From NCBI RefSeq assembly GCF_014378035.1, contig NZ_JACMOM010000247.1, forward strand, positions 1 to 45,616: a stretch of DNA of 45,616 bases, written 5' to 3'. Positions 40,301 to 45,616 of the stretch are shown piece by piece (the first letter of the stretch is position 1; each line of letters opens with the position of its first letter). The notes below the pieces were generated by a model, which saw only the letters and a list, made by a program, of their open reading frames with translations, searched no databases and was not told the DNA's origin. The translations under genes were made by a program, and so were the position numbers. The stretch comes from Aeromicrobium sp. GTDB lineage: Bacteria > Actinomycetota > Actinomycetes > Propionibacteriales > Nocardioidaceae.

Positions 40301-43288
40301 ATGGCGATACGGCGGTTGGATCGCGGTGACATTTCGTCTCCGCGACCCACGATGGAGGCGGCGTTCCCGTTCGTCGCCCTTGCCACTGGTGGGCTCCTGA
40401 GCGTATTCCTTCCGCCTTATCGCGACGGAGGGTTGGAGCCCCTCGTCATGGTCGCGGTGTTCGCCGTGGCGTTAGGGCTTCTCGCCGTGAGCATCCGCCG
40501 TGACCACAGATCATGGGTCGATCCCGCCTCACCTTTTCTGGTCTTCTTGGCGGTCGCTCTCGCTCGCGACCTCACCGGCGGTGCGGGTACCGGGCTTGGG
40601 CCACTGGTCGCGCTACCCATCCTGTGGCTGGCGATCATCGGCACCCGACGTGACGTGTTCGTGAGCGTGGGGCTCGCGGCGGCGGTGTTCGTCGTGCCGA
40701 TCTTGACAGTTGGCGCGCCGGAGTACCCGCCCACGGAATGGCGTCGTGCGTTGCTCTGGTCGGCGTTCGCTGCCTTCATCGGGCCCGCGGTCCATCGAAT
40801 TGTCCGCCGACTCGCTTTGGAGTCACAAAAGGAGCATGCCGTTCGCGCCGAGCTTGACGGGATCATGCGTGGCGCTCGCCTCAGCAGCATGATCACGACT
40901 GACACCGGCGGAATCATCCGATCGTTCGGAGTTGGGTCTGCAGAGCTTCTTCATTACCAGGCTGACGACATGGTGGGCCAGCAGGGGCTGGTCCTGTTCC
41001 ACGATCCGGCTGAAGTAGAAGCGATCGCTGCCGAGCTGGGTGTGCAACCTGGATTTGCCGTTTTCAAGGAGTTGGCGCGTCGCGGGTCTCCAAGTCGGAT
41101 CTGGACCTTGGTACGGGCAGACGGCGGTCGAATCTTCGCTCAACTTGTCGTGACTGAGTTGCACGATGTGGACGATGTGCTGACCGGATACCTGGCCGTG
41201 GCGATCGATGCCACTGCCGGAATCGAGGCCGAACATTCGCTCGCCTTGTCTGAGGCGCGCTGGCGGGTGCTGGCGGATCACCTTCCCGACATCACGTTGA
41301 TGGTGGTCGACGAAGACCTTGTCATCCGGGTGGTTTCCGGAGCAGGAGCCGTGCAGCAGGGTTTGGCGGGAGTCGAGGGGCGATCGCTGTCGTCGGTGTC
41401 GAACGTGGGCAACATGGCGGTGTGTCGCCCCTTGATCGCCAAAGCGTTCGAGGGGCAGGAGTCGGCGGTCGAGCTTCTCGCATCGACGACCGGCGCGGAG
41501 CACGAGATCGTCGTGACGGCACTTCCGACGGACGCGGAAGGCAGACGGGTCCTGCTGATTGCCCGCGACGTGAGCCGCGACCGTGCCCAAGCCCGCGAGA
41601 CGCTGAAGGCGAAGGAGCGGGCGGAGCGGCTCTTCGCCGATGCGCCGCACGGGGTGGCTGTCCTCACGACATCAGGGGTCGTCACGCACGTGAACGGGGC
41701 TATGGCTTCGATCATCGGGCCGATCCCCGGAGGCATCGAGGGACACACGCTGTCAGAGCTTGCCAGCCCGGGCGACGATCGGCTCGATCGCCATCTCGCC
41801 GAGGTTCTCGCCAACCGGGACGAGCGGGCTGAGACAGACTGGACCTTGCGTCACGGCGATGGCCACGACGTGCATGTTGCCCTCAGCAGCCGCGTGCTCG
41901 CTGAGTCCGACACGGCCGACGACACCGTGTTGGTCAATGTCGTGGATGTCTCCGAACGCCACCGGTTTGAGCAACGGCTCGCCCACCTTGCAGACCATGA
42001 CGCCCTGACCGGGCTCGTCAACCGTCGCAGGTTTGACGAAGAACTGACCCGCCATCTCGCGCATGGGAAGCGATACGGCTACAAAGGCGCACTCCTTCTT
42101 CTCGTCCTCGACCACTTCAAGGATGTCAACGACGCGCTCGGCCACGGTGCTGGGGATGAGCTGATCGTGTCAGTGGCAGCGCTATTGGGGAGCGGTGTCC
42201 GTGACACCGACGTGGTGGCACGGCTCGGCGGTGACGAGTTCGCGATCCTGCTGACCGATGCAGACCTCGCCGGCGCAGAGGTAGTGGCGCACAAGATCGT
42301 TGATCGGGTGCGCGAGCACACGGCGGTTCTCCAAGGTCATCGCCGGCACGTGACGGTGAGCATTGGCGTCGTCGGGATCGGCGTCGACAGCGGACAGGCC
42401 GCGGACCTCCTCGCCCTGGCAGACATGACCATGTACGACGCCAAGGACGCTGGTCGCGACTGTTGCGTCGCGTTCGACGACACCGACCGTCGTAGACCAC
42501 GCACAGGTGCACCTTGGGAGTGGAAGGCTCGGCTTGAGAGCGCCATCGAGAACGATGCGATGGTCCTTCACCTGCAGCCGATCCTCGATCTGGCAACCGG
42601 CAGAATCCGTTCTGCTGAGGTTCTGCTTCGATTGGGCGACTCCGACGAGCTTGTTCATCCAGAGCGCTTCGTCCACATCGCGGAGCGTGCCGGGCTGATG
42701 CCCAGGTTGGACGCGTGGGTCATCGAGAACAGCATCGCGGTCCTTGCACAACTTCGAACGTATGTGCCGGACTTCTGCCTCGAGGTCAACGTGTCAGGGT
42801 TGTCGATCGGAAACCCGCGTATCGAGAAGCTCATCCTCACGTGCCTGCGCGAGCATGAAGTCGACCCATCCGCACTGATCTTGGAGATTACCGAGACTGC
42901 TGCCGTGGCGGATGTCGAGTCGGCTCACCAGTTCGCGGAGCGGATGTCGGCACTGGGTTGCCGGTTCGCGCTTGACGATTTTGGCGCTGGTTTCGGCTCG
43001 TTCTACTACCTCAAACACCTGTTGTTCGACTACGTGAAGATCGATGGGGAGTTCGTCGCCAACTGTCATCGCAGCACAGTTGACAGGACGATTCTGCGGT
43101 CGATCGTCGGCATCGCCCATGATCTCGGCAAGAAGACCGTGGCGGAATACGTCGCGAGCTCTGAGATCCTCGAGGTGGTTCGTGACGAGGGAGTCGATTT
43201 CGCCCAGGGCTATCTGGTGGGCAAACCCATGTCATTCGGCGACTTCGTCGCCGGCCCCCTGGCAATGCCGACAGAAGCGGGAGTCTGA
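40301..43288 (+). CDS. membrane-bound PAS-GGDEF-EAL protein, probably a cyclic-di-GMP phosphodiesterase
   Basis: 995 residues. Five or six membrane helices (about residues 19-165) are followed by three PAS-like domains (about 190-305, 318-425 and 440-555), a GGDEF domain (560-727) and an EAL domain (737-985). The GGDEF signature is intact (ARLGGDEFAIL, 643-647), but the first metal-binding Asp of the upstream D-x-D-x-F-K motif is Val602 (LVLDHFK), so cyclase activity is doubtful and the domain may instead bind GTP as a regulator. The EAL domain keeps Glu773 (as EVL), Asn830, Glu862, Asp892-Asp893, Lys913, Glu949 and Gln969, so phosphodiesterase activity is expected. Confidence 0.92.
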   Translation: MAIRRLDRGDISSPRPTMEAAFPFVALATGGLLSVFLPPYRDGGLEPLVMVAVFAVALGLLAVSIRRDHRSWVDPASPFLVFLAVALARDLTGGAGTGLGPLVALPILWLAIIGTRRDVFVSVGLAAAVFVVPILTVGAPEYPPTEWRRALLWSAFAAFIGPAVHRIVRRLALESQKEHAVRAELDGIMRGARLSSMITTDTGGIIRSFGVGSAELLHYQADDMVGQQGLVLFHDPAEVEAIAAELGVQPGFAVFKELARRGSPSRIWTLVRADGGRIFAQLVVTELHDVDDVLTGYLAVAIDATAGIEAEHSLALSEARWRVLADHLPDITLMVVDEDLVIRVVSGAGAVQQGLAGVEGRSLSSVSNVGNMAVCRPLIAKAFEGQESAVELLASTTGAEHEIVVTALPTDAEGRRVLLIARDVSRDRAQARETLKAKERAERLFADAPHGVAVLTTSGVVTHVNGAMASIIGPIPGGIEGHTLSELASPGDDRLDRHLAEVLANRDERAETDWTLRHGDGHDVHVALSSRVLAESDTADDTVLVNVVDVSERHRFEQRLAHLADHDALTGLVNRRRFDEELTRHLAHGKRYGYKGALLLLVLDHFKDVNDALGHGAGDELIVSVAALLGSGVRDTDVVARLGGDEFAILLTDADLAGAEVVAHKIVDRVREHTAVLQGHRRHVTVSIGVVGIGVDSGQAADLLALADMTMYDAKDAGRDCCVAFDDTDRRRPRTGAPWEWKARLESAIENDAMVLHLQPILDLATGRIRSAEVLLRLGDSDELVHPERFVHIAERAGLMPRLDAWVIENSIAVLAQLRTYVPDFCLEVNVSGLSIGNPRIEKLILTCLREHEVDPSALILEITETAAVADVESAHQFAERMSALGCRFALDDFGAGFGSFYYLKHLLFDYVKIDGEFVANCHRSTVDRTILRSIVGIAHDLGKKTVAEYVASSEILEVVRDEGVDFAQGYLVGKPMSFGDFVAGPLAMPTEAGV

Positions 43289-43329
43289 TAGACGTGGATG
43301 AACGTTCGATTACTGTTTCAAGTGCACGA

Positions 43330-43341
43330 CCCGCGCGCGGG
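43330..43341. promoter_or_regulatory. 12-base GC palindrome in the promoter of the EAL-DICT gene
   Basis: CCCGCGCGCGGG is a perfect palindrome ending one base before the -10-like hexamer TATCAT (43343-43348). It would lie in the promoter spacer, a usual place for a repressor site. Confidence 0.4.
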
Positions 43342-43377
43342 CTATCATGATCTGGTGGCGGCTGCGCCGGATGAGGG

Positions 43378-44616
43378 ATGTGTGATTTAAACATGCCGCT
43401 GGTAGATGAGGGAGACGCGCTGCTTGACGATATTGTCCGCAGTGGAGATGTCCGGTCCCTCCTGCAGCCCATCGTTGATCTCTCGTCGGGGGACACGGTT
43501 GCGTACGAGGCCCTGGCGCGAGGTCCGCACGGCAGTCCACTGGAGCGTCCCGACCGGCTCCTCGCGAAAGCGCGAGCGGCTGGGCGTCTGGACGAGGTGG
43601 ATCGGCTCTGCCGGGTGCGGGCGATCGAAGCAGGTCGCCGCGCCGGCCTCGTCGCCCCGCACAGCCTGTTCGTCAACGTGGAGCCCGATTCACTGCACCA
43701 CTTGGTGGACAACAACGACCTGCTGCCCCATCCGCCGACGATCCTGGAACTCACCGAACGGGCGCTGAGCCTCGATCCGGCCCTGCTCATCCGGGCGATC
43801 GCCGCGTTGCGAGAGCTCGGCTGGGCATTCGCGATCGACGACCTCGGCGTCAACACCCGATCTCTCGCGCTGCTGCCACTCATCGCCCCAGACATCATCA
43901 AGCTGGACATGAGCATCGTGCAGAATGCGCCAGACCAACATGCCGCAACGATCATGAGTGCCGTGGCAGCGCACTCCGAGGCCACCGGAGCGTTGATCCT
44001 GGCTGAGGGCATCGAGACGGCCGAACACATAGTCCGGGCGAGGGCACTGGGGGCCGACCTCGGACAGGGCTGGTTGTTCGGACCTCCGGCCGAGGCGGAC
44101 ACAGTCATAGCGACGGTGCCCGGGTTGTCACTCAGCACGCCGCCGATTCCGCGACGACCATCTGCGACGCCGTACGAGATCGCCGTGAGGGCGCGCGCGC
44201 CGAAGATAGCCGACAAGTTGCTGTTGCTCGAGCTGAGCACGTTCCTGGAGTCGAGGGCCCAGCGCGACGCGGACTCTGCGGTCATCGTGTCGGCGATCCA
44301 GCATGCCGACAACCTGACGCCTGCCACGGTGCGCCGCTATCGGGAGCTCGCGTCGTTGGGCGCGTTGGTCATCGTGTTGGCGAAGGGAATCTCAGCCATC
44401 GACCCGCTGTCGGACATGCACGCGGTCGACCTTGCTGAAGACGAGCCCCTGACCGGGGAGTGGGCCGTGGCAGTCATCTCGACCGACTTCGCAGCGCTAC
44501 TGGCCGCACGCGAGATGCGGAACACGTCCCAGCTGCAGTTCGAATTCGTTCTGACCCACGATCGCCGGCTCGTGCTCGAGGCTGCTCACAGCCTCTTTGC
44601 CCGTCTGAGGGGCTGA
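43378..44616 (+). CDS. EAL-DICT protein, cyclic-di-GMP phosphodiesterase
   Basis: 412 residues from ATG 43378; the ATG five codons later (43393) is equally possible, since neither has a well-spaced ribosome binding site. The EAL domain (about 15-240) keeps the catalytic set: YEALARG, FVNVEPDS, LELTERA, IDDLG, IKLDMSIV, LAEGIETAEH and LGQGWLFG; the usual DDFGxG loop is changed to DDLGVN. The C-terminal DICT sensory domain (about 255-405) has PKIADKLLLLELSTFLESRA, SAIQHADNLTPATVRRY and FEFVLTHDRRLVLEAA. No membrane helix. It likely breaks down cyclic-di-GMP under control of a light or redox-type DICT signal, next to a second turnover gene. Confidence 0.92.
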   Translation: MCDLNMPLVDEGDALLDDIVRSGDVRSLLQPIVDLSSGDTVAYEALARGPHGSPLERPDRLLAKARAAGRLDEVDRLCRVRAIEAGRRAGLVAPHSLFVNVEPDSLHHLVDNNDLLPHPPTILELTERALSLDPALLIRAIAALRELGWAFAIDDLGVNTRSLALLPLIAPDIIKLDMSIVQNAPDQHAATIMSAVAAHSEATGALILAEGIETAEHIVRARALGADLGQGWLFGPPAEADTVIATVPGLSLSTPPIPRRPSATPYEIAVRARAPKIADKLLLLELSTFLESRAQRDADSAVIVSAIQHADNLTPATVRRYRELASLGALVIVLAKGISAIDPLSDMHAVDLAEDEPLTGEWAVAVISTDFAALLAAREMRNTSQLQFEFVLTHDRRLVLEAAHSLFARLRG

Positions 44617-44785
44617 GCTCCCAGGGCCGCGGCTGACGCCAACGCCCCGAGACGCTTCCGAGGTGTTGGCACCATTGGCACTGTTGACCGCATGGTGACG
44701 GTCGGGGCGGCTGAGCCGTGGAGAGCGCGTCGCCGGACTACCGTCTGCCGCCGCTGAAGAGTTGTTCAGGACGTTGCGGCGGTGG
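44617..44785 (+). terminator. intergenic region with terminator-like hairpin
   Basis: GCCAACGCC (44638-44646) pairs with GGTGTTGGC (44662-44670) with one wobble, 21 bases after the EAL-DICT stop. No gene is seen in the rest of the interval. Confidence 0.55.
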
Positions 44786-44923
44786 TCACTTGCGTCGACC
44801 CGACCGAGATTCCTTTGCCCTGGCGACAGCGGACTTCAGCTTCGCCTGGTTCTCTGGTTTACGGGCCTGGCTGTAGACGATCTTGGCGGCGCTCAGAGCG
44901 GCCGCACCTCTTAGCAATTTCAT
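44786..44923 (-). CDS. small basic protein, 45 residues, function unknown
   Basis: From the ATG at 44923 the product begins MKLLRGAAALSAAKIVYSQA and ends KESRSGRRK, with eleven Lys/Arg in the last 30 residues. A short amphipathic or hydrophobic N-terminal helix precedes the basic tail, so it may sit at the membrane or bind nucleic acid. The start is chosen because TACGGG lies six bases upstream and GGGTAC, a stress-type -10 box, overlaps it; an ATG 30 codons earlier has no such signal. I do not recognise a family. Confidence 0.5.
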   Translation of the reverse strand: MKLLRGAAALSAAKIVYSQARKPENQAKLKSAVARAKESRSGRRK

Positions 44924-45086
44924 GAGTCGCCCGTACCCACCCAACTGTCTCTCACGCGCGATCGCGTGGTCCTTTTGGCTCGACCTCGCCAGCGGCATGC
45001 CACGAGCGTGCAAACGTTCTCCAAATCAGAGATGCACGACATTCACCTCGTGCTGACGTCCCACGAAACAAGATGACGTTGCTGCG

Positions 45087-45614
45087 TCAGCCAGGCTGCA
45101 ATGGGTTCAGCGCTTGGTAGAGGACGTGGTCCTGCCAGATGCCTGCGATCCTGAGATAAGCCGGGGCGAGGCCGAATCGGACGAATCCATTCTTCTCAAG
45201 GACGCGTTGTGACCTGATGTTGTGGGTCAACGTGCCCGCTTCAATGCGGTGCAACGCGAGATCGTTGAATGCGAGCTTCGTGATCTCCTGCAGCGCGGCG
45301 CTCGCAACACCGTTGCCGTTGGCCTGTTCACTGACCCAGTAACCGACGTTGCAGGACTGGAATGCGCGACGGACGACGTTTTCGATGGTGATGCGACCAA
45401 TGATCTGGTCCGAATCGTCCAGGATGACGTGAGGGTAAGCGGATTGTTGTTGATGCCGTCTCAACGCATCGTGGACGTTTGTCAGTTGCCCCTCGATCGA
45501 AAAGAAGTCGTCATCTCGATCAGGCTCCCACGGAGCAAGGAAATCGCGGTTGCTGCGACAGAGATCTACGAGGTCGGGCACGTCGTCGAGACTTAGCAGT
45601 CGTATTGAGCTCAC
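45087..45614 (-). CDS. GNAT family N-acetyltransferase, RimJ/RimL type
   Basis: 175 residues from GTG 45614, two bases from the window edge; the gene may start further right. The RimJ/L pattern is clear: FLAPWEPDRDDDFFS near the N-terminus, IGRITIENVVRRAFQSCNVG, YWVSEQANGNGVASAALQEI (acetyl-CoA loop), and EAGTLTHNIRSQRVLEKNGF. Such enzymes acetylate the N-terminus of ribosomal proteins such as S5 or L7/L12, or other amines. It ends in AGIWQDHVLYQ as usual. Lower GC codon use than neighbours is apparent in places but not measured. Confidence 0.88.
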   Translation of the reverse strand: MSSIRLLSLDDVPDLVDLCRSNRDFLAPWEPDRDDDFFSIEGQLTNVHDALRRHQQQSAYPHVILDDSDQIIGRITIENVVRRAFQSCNVGYWVSEQANGNGVASAALQEITKLAFNDLALHRIEAGTLTHNIRSQRVLEKNGFVRFGLAPAYLRIAGIWQDHVLYQALNPLQPG

Positions 45615-45616
45615 CA

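Noticed and set aside
42600-42640. EVL instead of EAL as a sign of an inactive phosphodiesterase
   Set aside because: The glutamate and all other catalytic residues are present and the middle residue is variable in active enzymes.
43289-43377. GGDEF-EAL and EAL-DICT genes as one strict operon
   Set aside because: An 89-base gap with its own -10-like box and palindrome lies between them; read-through is possible but not required.

Overview
The window is chromosomal DNA from a high-GC Gram-positive actinobacterium. The clearest sign is an uninterrupted block at 10.7-19.2 kb: CDP-alcohol phosphatidyltransferase, DUF881, small basic protein, DUF881, gcvH, FHA protein (GarA type), MerR, DUF151 nuclease, MerR, gcvP. 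This is the order seen at Rv1822-Rv1832 in Mycobacterium tuberculosis. GTG starts, short ATGA/GTGA overlaps, a SigK-RskA pair and many start codons placed six bases after a TANNNT hexamer (leaderless transcripts) fit the same group. The gene content resembles Nocardioidaceae (Aeromicrobium or Nocardioides type), but that placement is inference. No transposase, integrase, CRISPR array, tRNA or rRNA was seen, so this reads as stable core and shell genome.

Layout. 0-6 kb: the 3' end of a TerC gene, LOG and NUDIX genes, two divergent S4 RNA-binding proteins, a membrane-anchored protein, a spermidine-synthase-like protein, a methyltransferase and ornithine aminotransferase (rocD). 6-9.8 kb: a copper operon made of a Met-rich membrane protein, YcnI, CopC and a CopD-CtaG fusion. 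9.8-10.5 kb: superoxide dismutase. 10.7-19.2 kb: the phospholipid/DUF881/glycine-cleavage block, with a glycine riboswitch ahead of gcvP. 19.2-24.2 kb: hydrolase, SigK-RskA with a recognisable self-promoter, glutaryl-CoA dehydrogenase, a second hydrolase and two small membrane proteins. 24.3-28.6 kb: the assimilatory sulfate reduction operon cysH-cysD-cysN-cysG on the minus strand. 28.8-35.4 kb: small membrane protein, threonylcarbamoyl-AMP synthase, a dehydrogenase gene broken by a 7-bp tandem duplication, MFS exporter, acetyltransferase, AlkA-like glycosylase, DUF1992, methyltransferase and UspA. 35.5-38.7 kb: an orphan ParA ATPase translationally coupled to a CYTH-CHAD protein, divergent from a stress-type membrane protein gene. 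38.8-40.2 kb: a methyltransferase divergent from an XRE-cupin regulator. 40.3-44.6 kb: two cyclic-di-GMP genes (PAS-GGDEF-EAL and EAL-DICT). 44.8-45.6 kb: a 45-residue basic protein and an acetyltransferase at the edge.

How the genes work together. The cys genes activate sulfate to APS, reduce it to sulfite and make the sirohaem for sulfite reductase, whose gene is not here. gcvH and gcvP are two of the four glycine-cleavage components and gcvP is controlled by a glycine-sensing leader. YcnI, CopC and CopD-CtaG probably form one periplasm-to-membrane copper route feeding oxidase assembly. The item most likely to be a new system is the ParA-CHAD operon: a DNA-gliding-type ATPase with no ParB, coupled to a polyphosphate-binding protein, which suggests active positioning of polyphosphate granules. 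Other points worth a second look are a degenerate second glycine aptamer that contains the gcvP ribosome binding site, a GGDEF domain that keeps its signature but has lost a metal ligand, the 7-bp duplication, and the very regular leaderless promoters.
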